Positions 11,227-21,411 of a stretch of DNA of 64,000 nucleotides are shown here, piece after piece. The DNA lies in NCBI GenBank assembly GCA_950097015.1, contig CATNEN010000038.1, forward strand, positions 5,625,001 to 5,689,000, given 5' to 3'. The stretch's first letter is position 1, and every line of letters starts with the position of its first letter. The notes under the pieces are model-generated. The model worked only from the letters and a program-made list of their open reading frames with translations, made no database searches and had not been told where the DNA came from. Source of the DNA: Macrostomum hystrix. Lineage: Eukaryota; Platyhelminthes; Macrostomidae. Both the position numbers and the translations under genes were made by a program.

Positions 11227-12561
11227 ATGTTGCTGCTAGAACAGATCTTTTGGGCTGTGACGATAGCCACTATTGCCGTCTGCATAATCATTAGCTGGGT
11301 CATGGTTGCCATGTTCTTCCGCATTTTGTACTCCAGCCCAGGATCTAGCAACGCTATCAACGCTCGTTGGGGCATCTCCAGCCTGCCGCGCTCGAACTTT
11401 CGACCACTGCCGGCGCTGCTACGCCTGCGAAAACTGGATTCCGGCGATGACTCAACGCTGCCGAATCGATCGGCACACAGCGGATCGATGGCAAGGTAAT
11501 AAAACTAAGGCAGTTGTTATTTGTCCGGATAGCCGTTTGATTATTCGTCCGGTTAACCGAGGTTGTAGGGGTTGTATAGCGCTACCACGAGAACCTCAAT
11601 CATTTGTAAGATAAAATAATTAACAAGCTGCAAAAGTACAGTCATTCAGATTTGAAGTTTGTGTCTCAAATTATTTTCGTTTATCAACTAATTAAAAAAA
11701 TTAAAACCTTTTCCAGAAATTCGGTTGTTTCAGGGACTAACTTAGTTCAAGGGTATAGTTTGGTCTTTGTGAGGTCAAAGACTCAAGATGGCTATTAGCA
11801 GGGCAAGAGTGGTCTTTGGGAGGATCGTTGCTCCTGCTCATTGAAAGGGGAGAAATTAAGTCCTTGGGTGGTTAACCGGTTAACCGGACGAATAATCGAA
11901 TGGCTATTTGTCCGGTTAACCGGACAAATAACAACTACCTAATACTAATATAGTATAATATAATATATAATATAATACTAATATGTATACTTAATTGCTC
12001 TTCGAATAGCAAATCGAATCGTTCGTGCCTGACTTACTCAGTTATAGCAGTGATATGAAATAAAATAGGAGTTATCTAAAATAGGAGTTTTAGTCTCGTA
12101 GGCTCTGATTTTACAGCTCTTTATAGCCAGAACTTGAATTTTAAGAAACGCAAATTGGTTTTTTTGTGACTTCAGTCTTAGGGGCAATCGTTCTCTAATT
12201 GTCGACATCTAAATAGTATTCTTCGTTAAATATTCGATAACTTTTGATCACAGCTTTGATATCTGTCTAAACGATTTAATGATTTCAACCCCACCAAAAA
12301 ACCTGCAGTGCGCAGCAGGTCAACTGCTGCAACTCGGAGCCGATCTCAAGATGGCCAGCTGGTCGCGACTGGAGCCAATTGGAGTCGAGAATGAGAAGCA
12401 AACTGCGGGCCCTGCGCAAAGCTGCCGTCTGCAGACTCAAAAATACTAACAATTGCAACTCCAACAACCAATTCATTGATTACGTTCAAATGGCTGCTGG
12501 TTTACCAGCTGAACCTGAAGCTATCATGCTGCAGTACACATACCTGTACGATATGGCTTAA
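11227..12561 (+). CDS. Small single-pass membrane protein, unknown function
   Basis: Two exons, 11227-11495 and 12309-12561, joined in phase 2 to give 173 residues ending in TAA. The start is the ATG at 11227. Residues 8-35 form one strong hydrophobic segment (TIATIAVCIIISWVMVAMFF), after which the chain is polar and basic, with RMRSKLRALRKAAV in the C-terminal half and the end YTYLYDMA. This suggests a type III or signal-anchored protein with a soluble tail. I do not recognise the family. The donor (GTAATA) and acceptor (CTGCAG) are acceptable but not strong. A different frame of exon 1 is cysteine-rich, so the frame choice is not certain. The intron holds a Harbinger-like MITE. Confidence 0.5.
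11506..11942. mobile_element. PIF/Harbinger-like MITE
   Basis: Element 11509-11939 flanked by TAA direct repeats (11506-11508 and 11940-11942). Terminal inverted repeats run about 60 bp and start GGCAGTTGTTATTTGTCCGG on the left, with one mismatch on the right. Each TIR holds internal GGTTAACCGG-type palindromes. The 3-bp TWA duplication and GG-start ends are typical of PIF/Harbinger. No transposase ORF is present. Confidence 0.75.
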
Positions 12562-12599
12562 CAGTATAAAGAGGACGCTATTTCCCCATAGGGAATGAA

Positions 12600-12813
12600 C
12601 ACGGCGTATTTCAAATACCCACTCCCTACTTCATATACTTAATATAATCAATACAATATAATAAACAATAATTGCCGAAAAAGTTCCATGATGCTACATT
12701 TTGTGAGCAGAAAAATTATACCTAAATAGGTGATTTTTGCCGCCAGTCATGGGGACAAGAATAGTTGCATATTTGTGGGAGATACAGAAAATGGGTATTT
12801 GAAAACTCCGTGG
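12600..12813. mobile_element. Short MITE with CACGG...CAAATACCC ends, copy 1
   Basis: The left end reads CACGGCGTATTTCAAATACC. The right end, reverse-complemented, reads CCACGGAGTTTTCAAATACC. Each TIR contains the partial palindrome TATTTCAAATA. The element is about 214 bp with no ORF, just downstream of the small membrane-protein gene. Similar ends occur at 28573-29365. Confidence 0.65.
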
Positions 12814-12814
12814 T

Positions 12815-13799
12815 CATCCTACTGTTAATGCAGCGTGCGAGTGATTTGCTTTTTATGATAAAACACGTTAATTTGGATCAGTACAACAGTATAGCCTGTA
12901 CTTGTGTCTTTTTTCACTCATTTTGTAACCCAGAAGCCTAAAACGTAAATACAATCAAACAAAGTTTTCTCCCGAAATTGAAATTCGACTTCAACTTTTT
13001 TAATTTGCTGGAGAAATCTTTTAACCCGATAATGCACTTTAAAGGTGGAAAATTAGACTTTTTTTGAACTAACCAAATATAAAAAATTCCGTGTTTTTTT
13101 ATTAACAAAAATACAAAAATATTGTATTGAGCTCGTTAGCTAACGAACACGTCCAATGTCCACTGCGCTCTGCCTAATGTACAGGATTACTAACGTACAT
13201 AGTGTATTTTCGCCTTTTCGTACTGCCTGTTCCTATCTCACAATGCTCACTCTTGCCTTTGTTCTATGTCGAAGCGTTAGGCGCGACCGGAAGCGATTAT
13301 TTATGTACAGCAGCTGAGCAGGCCAGACTTTAAGAATGAAACCAGAAATCATTTTGCTCAACAGGGCGGGGTAGGACGGAACCGCTGGGTTGGTGTTGGT
13401 GACAAACGGATCGATTCTGCCTTCCCTACAAGCCTTCCCTCTAGACACCCGGCTCATACCTATGAGTAACTAGGGGTTTGAGTACATACACACACACACA
13501 CACACACACACTGCTCTGAGTTACGGCTTTTACCTTTTCATGTGAAACTGGCCCAGGCCAGGGCGCAGAGTACACCGACTGCCTCTGCGCAGCATCTCAT
13601 TAACCAGTACTCTCAGCCACCCTCCTCAACTTCCTCCTGCCTCTCACCTGAGCGGCTGCCGCATTCTCTATCCCTCACTCTCCCTCGCTGCCATCTGCAC
13701 TGGCTGCTCTTAAAACAGTGAGTCAGCCTCGCTACAAGAAACCAGACCGCCATCGCCCTGTAGCTCGGAGACTGTGGACTCTTGAATCGAGCCTCAACA
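12815..13799. other. Upstream region of SLC22 gene with (CA)n
   Basis: Single-copy DNA with a CA dinucleotide microsatellite at about 13489-13511, then a pyrimidine-rich stretch (13610-13700) shortly before the transporter ATG that could be 5' UTR or promoter. No TATA motif stands out. Confidence 0.5.
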
Positions 13800-16700
13800 A
13801 TGGCCCCGGTGCATATGGAATACGAGGAGGTCCTGGAGCACATCGGCAGCCTGGGCCGCTACCAGATCGTCCTGTTCAACCTCCTGGCCTCGCTGTCTTG
13901 GAAGAGCGCTGCAAACATGGTCATCACGGTGTTCCACATAGTAAGGCCAGCGTTCGTTTGCCAGCAAGCCTACCCCGACTGGCTGGCGAGCCCGCTCAGC
14001 TGGACTCAGATTGCCAACGTGTCAGCAGGCGGTCAGGAGCGGCAGTGTTGGTTCGTGTCCGGAAACTTGTCAGGAGGCCGAACGGACCAGAGCCAGTGCC
14101 GGGAGTTCGCGTACGATCGGCGAGAGTGGCGCGAGACAATTACTACTCAGGTGAGTGGGCTGGAGCACCTGGGGATTTAACTGAAGAATTAGGGGATTGA
14201 ACAGCCACTGAAGCATTTGGGGATCGGCGATTGAACAGCACGGAGTCGCTCTCCATTTCCAGTGGGATCTTATCTGCGACCGCAGAGGTCTGGAGCCGCT
14301 CGTATTTGGCAGCTATGCTCTCGGCTATGGATTCGGCATTGTGCTCGGCATCCTGGCTGATAAGTGAGCAATCTGAGCATATTTTCAATTGCTTTTGGCT
14401 AAACCTAATTATGATCATTAGTTATTCGATCACTAATTAGACCCCAAAATCAATAAATGGTCCATTCGACCTAGTTTGAATCGTAATGGTCTATTCTTAG
14501 CCATCCTGACCTACTCTGACCCATCCTGACCTACTCTGACCCATCCTGACCTACTCTGACCCATCCTGACCTACTCTGACCCATCCTGACCTACTCTGAC
14601 CCATCCTGACCTACTCTGACCCATCCTGACCTACTCTGACCCATCCTGACCTACTCTGACCCATCCTGACCTACTCTGACCCATCCTGACCTACTCTGAC
14701 CCATCCTGACCTACTCTGACCCATCCTGACCTACTCTGACCCATCCTGACCTACTCTGACCCATCCTGACCTACTCTGACCCATCCTGACCTACTCTGAC
14801 CCACCCTGACCTACTCTGACCCATCCTGACCTACTCTGACCCATCCTGACCTACTCTGACCCATCCTGACCTACTCTGACCCATCCTGACCTACTCTGAC
14901 CCATCCTGACCTACTCTGACCCACCCTGACCTACTCTGACCCATCCTGACCTACTCTGACCCATCCTGACCTACTCTGACCCACCCTGACCTACTCTGAC
15001 CCATCCTGACCTACTCTGACCGATCCTGACCTACTCTGACCCATCCTGACCTACTCTGACCGATCCTGACCTACTCTGACCCATCCTGACCTACTCTGAC
15101 CCATCCTGACCTACTCTGACCCGTAACCTCGCAGGTACGGTCGCCGGCCCGTGATGCTCGTTAGCTGCGCGATGGAAGCTCTGTTCACCTTGCTGGAGAG
15201 CTTGGCCCCAAATTTCCTATCCTACCTGGGCCTACACTTTGTCCACGGCATTTTCGCCACCGTCAATCTGCTATCAACCGTCTGCATCACCGAATTTGTC
15301 GGCTGCAAGCACCGGGCCCTTGTGGCCAACCTGCTGTGGCTGTACTGGTGCCTGGGCTACATGTCCGTGGCTGGCATGGCCTACCTGGTCAGGCAGTGGC
15401 GCTGGCTTCAGCTGCTCACCTGCCTGCCCTGCCTGAGCTACATCGCCTGCTATTTGTGAGTGGATTAACTCGGATTAGCGCTGTGGATTATCGGAACTTT
15501 TGCATGGGTTACTAAGCCTCTGTTTGACTCCCCTTGGATTTACAGCCTGCTTCAGGAGTCACCGCGTTGGCTTATCGCTCACGGCCGGTACACCGATGCG
15601 CTGCAGGTGTGCGAGAACATCGCCAGGGTGAACGGCAGGACCATCCCCACGGCTGCCAAGGAGCTGCTAGTGAGTCAGGAGAGCGGCTTTCATTTTGGCA
15701 CTAGACCAGGCACACGCTCACACAGGTGTGTACATCTGACCTGACTTTCTCATCGTCAGGCAGTGTACACTCTCACTGTGCCTTGGAGGTTGGCCCTCAA
15801 CGGCGTAAATTGCACGACAAGCCCCCAAGCCTTCTCTCCGCGGCTGCGTCCAAAGTGATTGTGGCCTTGCCGCGGAATCGAGCTCAGGGACCTTGGCGCG
15901 AGAGACAAAGGCGTTAACCGCTCTGCCACTCGCCTCCCTAGGTGTGTATGTTAGGGTAATTTACACAATCTTGGTGAATAAGGCAATTTTATTATTTTAG
16001 AAGTTTTTCGATGAGTCGTAAACCGCGTCTTTCCCTATTCAAATCATGTGTTCTTTCCCGCAGTCCTACGGCTTTAGCACCTCCCAGCCGCCGGATCACA
16101 ATCGCGAAGGGAACGTGTACGAAATGTTCAATACAAAAATCATGTTGAAGAAATCGATCATCCTGTTCTGCGCCTGGTGAGCGGTTTTTGTTTTATCGAA
16201 GCAAAATCTAATGATGAAGAGATATGAGCTACGTTAATTCTGATTTCGTTACTTCTGATTCTGTTACTTCGAAATCCGTTACTTTCAATAACGTTACTTG
16301 TGATTCCGTTACTTCAGAATCCTTTACTTCTGATTCCGATCTTTGTTCTTTTACTTCCGCTTCTTTTAAACCCGTTACTTTTTATCGGTACTTTCGCTTC
16401 CGTTACTTATGTTTCGTTACTTTATATCCCGTTACTTAAAAACTAGTTGATTTTTTCGTTACTTCTGATTCCGTTACTTTTCATGCCACTCACGCTTATT
16501 ACTTTTTTGTTATTTTGATTGCATCGCTCTATTGTTAATTCGTTCTTTAGCAATGGTTTTGTTTTCGCGTCTGTTAATTTTTCTTGTTTTTCACAATCGC
16601 TTCCAGGTTTGCCATCAGCCTAAACTACAACAGCATCTCGCTGGACTCTGGATTCTTAGCCAGCGATGTCTTCGTCAACACCGTCCTGTCCGGACTGATT

Positions 16701-18714
16701 GAAGTGCCTGCATACGTCACTGCGTGGATTGTGGCCGAGAAGGTCGGGCGACGGATTCCCATCGCTGTGCTCTACGTGACCCTGAGCGGCTGTCTGATCT
16801 CTGTGTCTGTGCTAACACCTGGTTAGTTCTGAAAACCGGCTTGTCGGGGTGCATTCACAGACACTGAGGGCATTCACAGACACTGAGGGCATTCACAGAC
16901 ACTGAGGGCAGTCACAGACACTGAGGGCAGTCACAGACACTGAGGGCAGTCACAGACACTGAGGGCAGTCACAGACACTGAGGGCATTCACAGACACTGA
17001 GGGCAGTCACAGACACTGAGGGCAGTCACAGACACTGAGGGCATTCACAGACGCTGAGGGCATTCACAGACACTGAGGGCATTCACAGACACTGAGGGCA
17101 TTCACAGACACTGAGGGCATTCACAGACACTGAGGGCAGTCACAGACACTGAGGGCATTCACAGACACTGAGGGGCATTCACAGACACTGAGGGCATTCA
17201 CAGACGCTGAGGGCATTCACAGACACTGAGGGCATTCACAGACACTGAGGGGCATTCACAGACACTGAGGGCATTCACAGACACTGAGGGCAGTCACATA
17301 CACTGAGGGCAGTCACAGACACTGAGGGCATTCACAGACACTGAGGGCATTCACAGACACTGAGGGCATTCACAGACACTGAGGGCATTCACAGACACTG
17401 AGGGCATTCACAGACACTGAGGGCAGTCACAGACACTGAGGGCATTCACAGACACTGAGGGGCATTCACAGACACTGAGGGCATTCACAGACGCTGAGGG
17501 CATTCACAGACACTGAGGGCATTCACAGACACTGAGGGCATTCACATTGCCTTACCTGAAACTTCAGGCAGTGTGGCTCACACAGTCCTGGCCCTGCTGG
17601 CCAAGCTCTCGGCCACCTGCGCCTTTTCCATCATCGTCAACTACACCGCCGAGGTGTACCCGACCTCCATCCGCAACACCGGCATCTTCTTCTGCAGCGC
17701 TATTGGCCGCTTGTCAGCCATTCTCGCTCCCTTCATCCTGTCGGTGAACAGCGGAGGCTCCTACGGCGCCAGAATGGCCGCCCCCATCGCCTTCGCCTGC
17801 CTGGGCATCCTGGCCGGAGCGGCACTGTACTATTTGCCTGAGACCAAGGGCATCCCGCTGCCACAGACTGTGCGCGAGGCCAACACCATCACACCGTGAG
17901 TTTATTGAGATCGCCCAGCGGAACCCAAAATCCTCCACTCCCTCAGCCTTCATTTCCTCAGCCTCCACTCCCTCAGCCTTCATTTCCTCAGCCTCCACTC
18001 CCTCAGCCTCCACTCCCTGAGTCACTTCCTCAAATGACACTCCCTGAGTCACTTCCACAGATGACACTCCCTGAGTCACTTCCACAGATGACACTCCCTG
18101 AGTCACTTCCACAGATGACACTTCCTGAGTCACTTCCTCAGATGACACTCCCTGAGTCCCTTCCACAGATGACACTCCCTGAGTCACTTCCACAGATGAC
18201 ACTCCCTGAGTCACTTCCACAGATGACACTCCCTGAGTCACTTCCACAGATGACACTCCCTGAGTCACTTCCACAGATGACACTCCCTGAGTCACTTCCT
18301 CAGCCTAATCCTACCGAAATCCTGAATACTGTCCAAACCGCACGTCCCTTACTCAGTGGCAAAGAGCCAGCTTTCATCAGTCTGGTTCAGAAGCGACGCC
18401 AAGAGATCGCTGTGTACTTCGTCGGCCGCGGCGAGACCGCCTCGGTGAGCTTCGCGAATGCGGACTTCGATCTGTCCAATCACCATCCGCGTCACGCCAC
18501 ATCCGACCAGCCGCAGGAGCGGCAGCATACTCCCGTCAGAATCGAAGGAGCTCCAGACGGCGAGACATCAACGGATGATTTTACAGCAGCCGCAGCCGCA
18601 GCAGCAGCAGCAGGCACTGTGAACAGTTCGCAGCCAGCATCAGAGGATGATGTACAAGTTGGCTTTGCGTCCAACAAATTCCTAATTGATCCCTACGAGG
18701 GACAAGACAGTTGA
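13800..18714 (+). CDS. SLC22-family organic ion transporter (MFS)
   Basis: Eight exons: 13800-14150, 14263-14363, 15135-15455, 15546-15669, 16064-16176, 16607-16821, 17568-17895 and 18357-18714. They total 1911 nt, 636 residues. The plasma-membrane fold is that of SLC22 polyspecific organic cation/anion carriers: an N-terminal helix, a large extracellular loop with sequons at Asn73 and Asn89, WDLICDR at 118-124, the MFS loop 2-3 motif DKYGRRP at 150-156, ESPRWL at 262-267, LSGLIEVPAY in exon 6, EKVGRR, and PETKGI after the last helix. The cytoplasmic tail (about 119 residues) is Ala/Ser/Asp-rich with nine consecutive alanines. The final acceptor (CTTACTCAG) was chosen because it keeps phase and follows the 27-bp array. 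Substrate cannot be told from sequence. Introns 2, 6 and 7 hold minisatellites; intron 4 holds a SINE. Confidence 0.9.
14505..15124. repeat. 20-bp minisatellite in SLC22 intron 2
   Basis: About 31 near-identical copies of CCATCCTGACCTACTCTGAC, differing only at single sites (CCACCC, CGATCC). The array ends some 10 bp before the exon 3 acceptor and so forms its pyrimidine-rich approach. Confidence 0.97.
15693..15938 (-). mobile_element. SINE family 1, copy 3
   Basis: Internally deleted family 1 SINE on the minus strand in SLC22 intron 4. It retains the CCTTGGAGGTTGGCCCTCAA segment and the tRNA-like head (box B GAGCTCGATTCC on the reverse strand). Confidence 0.83.
16224..16490. repeat. Degenerate 14-16-bp repeat in SLC22 intron 5
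   Basis: Loose tandem copies of CGTTACTTCTGATTC with much drift. This gives a T-rich array immediately after the exon 5 donor. Confidence 0.75.
16850..17547. repeat. 19-bp minisatellite in SLC22 intron 6
   Basis: About 37 copies of ATTCACAGACACTGAGGGC, with ATT/AGT and ACACT/ACGCT variants and two one-base insertions (GGGG). The array stops about 20 bp before the exon 7 acceptor. Confidence 0.95.
17930..18302. repeat. 27-bp minisatellite in SLC22 intron 7
   Basis: About eleven copies of a 27-bp unit containing GATGACACTCCCTGAGTCAC, preceded by shorter CCTCAGCCTCCACTCC copies. The unit is a multiple of three and stays open into the last exon in that exon's own frame, but it is separated from exon 7 by an in-frame TGA. 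Confidence 0.92.
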
Positions 18715-19704
18715 GCTCATAACTTGACCTTAGGTTAGATTCATTCATGTGCTGTACACATTCTGTGTGATATCGATATGCTTAACTATCTATAGGCTGG
18801 AGTGAAAATCAGTGCGGCTTTACGAGTCATGCTACTAAGCAGTGGTATCAATGGAATTACTTGTACTATTTTCAAAGAAGTCCAGCTTCTGCTTTGAGAG
18901 GCTAACTTTGAATTAGCTCTCAAAGCCATTATCGTTGTCTTTTTTTAACAGTAGGAATAAGCAGACTAAACATTCCTTAAATTAGTAGCTTATGAAAGTC
19001 ACTCCAGCAATGGAAGCCATTTTATTCCTTTTTTGCCAGATATTTCAGTTCATTTGAAAATTCGGAGGATACTATGCAGATAAAATTCTCTATACATTTT
19101 TATGGCACAGTTTTTATTCCTCACCTTATTAAACTGATTTTAAATTCGTGCCAGCCGATTCGAAGTCTTTCAATTTAAACAAAATCGTGACTTGTTAATA
19201 GGCTGTAAACTGTCACCCTGCCAGAACATGTGACCTCCTCTTACCTGCGTTTAATAATTCATCAAAAACAACTCTATTTTCATAACCCCAATTCACTGTT
19301 CAAGCAAAGAACTAAAACGACCACTACAATTGATGTAGGCAATGCTAAAAATACAAATTCGTTTACTTCCATTTCAGTTGTGTACCTGTTCTACGAGGTA
19401 TTGAATGGAAACACAAACATAGATCCATTATTAACTAATTTTATTAAGTCCAAACTAACACGATATTAAACGGAAATGTTTGTTACCTGCTTCCTCACAA
19501 ATAGGTTTTTTTACTGATGATTTGGCATCTACGAGCTCGTATAAAAGATAAAATTGCACCAGTTGCACAAAATAACAGATATATGCTCGTACATACTCTT
19601 TTATTGATAAACATGTACTATACCTACCATTTATACGAAATCTTATAAATATACTAAAGCGGATGCATCTAATCTACCTTCAAATGGATGAAAGTTTCAG
19701 GAAC
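18715..19704. other. 3' flank of SLC22 gene
   Basis: AT-rich single-copy DNA that presumably includes the 3' UTR. No ORF with support and no repeat element is seen. Confidence 0.5.
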
Positions 19705-20425
19705 AAACTGAGGGACAGGGGATCAATATGAAGGATTTGGGTCTTTGGGATCAAAATGAAGGACTGGGGATCAATATGAAGGACTGGGGATCAATATGAA
19801 GGACTGAGGATCAATATGAAGGACTGGGGATCAATATGAAGGACTGGGGATCAATATGAAGAACTAGGGATCAATATGAAGGACTGGGGATCAATATGAA
19901 GGATTTGGGTCTTTGGGATCAAAATGAAGGACTGGGGATCAATATGAAGGACTGGGGATCAATATGAAGGACTGGGGATCAATATGAAGGATTTGGGTCT
20001 TTGGGATCAATATGAAGGACTGGGGATCAATATGAAGGACTGGGGATCAATATGAAGGACTGGGGATCAATATGAAGGACTGGGGATCAATATGAAGGAC
20101 TGGGGATCAATATGAAGGACTGGGGATCAATATGAAGAACTAGGGATCAATATGAAGGACTGGGGATCAATATGAAGGATTTGGGTCTTTGGGATCAAAA
20201 TGAAGGACTGGGGATCAATATGAAGGACTGGGGATCAATATGAAGGACTGGGGATCAATATGAAGGATTTGGGTCTTTGGGATCAATATGAAGGACTGGG
20301 GATCAATATGAAGGACTGGGGATCAATATGAAGGACTGGGGATCAATATGAAGGACTGGGGATCAATATGAAGGACTGGGGATCAATATGAAGGACTGGG
20401 GATCAATATGAAGGACTGGGGGTCA
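19705..20425. repeat. 20-bp minisatellite with higher-order structure
   Basis: Tandem GGACTGGGGATCAATATGAA, about 33 units, interrupted at intervals by a longer variant containing GGATTTGGGTCTTTGGGATC. The variant recurs in a similar context four or five times, so a block of many units has itself been duplicated. Confidence 0.95.
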
Positions 20426-20429
20426 GCAT

Positions 20430-21411
20430 GGTATGACAGCTAGGTAAGACTTCACTTAATGCAGGGGTCAACTGAAGGACGTAAAGTAATTAGCGAAACA
20501 CGTCACGAGCGAATAGTTTAGTAATTGAAGTGGGACGGGCATCCGTGTTATTTTACTTTCTCTTCCACACGCAGAACAGCCTAATTTATGCGTCGCAGTT
20601 GACTTAAAAAGAGAGTTGAAACATTACAAGAATACAAGAGGAAACAAAGTGAAACAATTTACTTGAGTAAATGGTTTTTAGCTACTTTTGTACTCATTTC
20701 TGGGCTCTGGCTGTTGCATTCCGTTGAAATTAACCTAAACAATCTGATCCGACATTTAAGCAACGCAGTAAATAAACAGAATATATAAAAATAGGAGTAC
20801 TTCTAAGTACACCGACACGGACAAAAATAGTCAGTAACACAAATACTAAACCCCGAAAGGGCAAAATAATAATTTTAGTGCCAGCCGTGAGGCGGATGTC
20901 AATAGCGATTAGTGCTAGATTTGTCAGACGAGTCGATAGTGTGAAAACAAGTGATCAGCGCAGATAAGATTGGCACGATGACTAAAAAAGAACACGTCTT
21001 ACAATTTGGCAAGTAAGCGCCACGTTGAAAAACGTCCCTCGTGCGGGGGAACTGGGGTTGTCGGCCAAATGTACATTCAGTTTGGTCAGTTTAGGGTGGG
21101 CGGGAGTGGCCTGAATGTACACTGCAATTGGGACGGCCGAGTTCACGCGAACCTTAAAAATTCCTGCCCCCATACTAAACAGTGGCTTTAGCCAGATGCA
21201 CGTGACCCCCCCGCTATCGCGCCACTTCCTTCCTTTCCCCCAATCCGAACCTTTAGTAGGCTTGTTAAATATAAGTGATTCTTCAGTTTGGGAAGGACAC
21301 GATACGATACGACGGTGACGAAAATTGCTTTGCCCAATACATCCATCTAAATATAACTATAAAATCTAACTAAATATAATTTATTACAGTTCGTATTCAT
21401 AAAAATAAACC
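20430..21411. other. Upstream region of ACSL gene
   Basis: Single-copy DNA between the 20-bp array and the ACSL ATG. It must contain the promoter and 5' UTR if the first exon is correctly identified. No clear TATA box or further exon is recognised. Confidence 0.45.
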
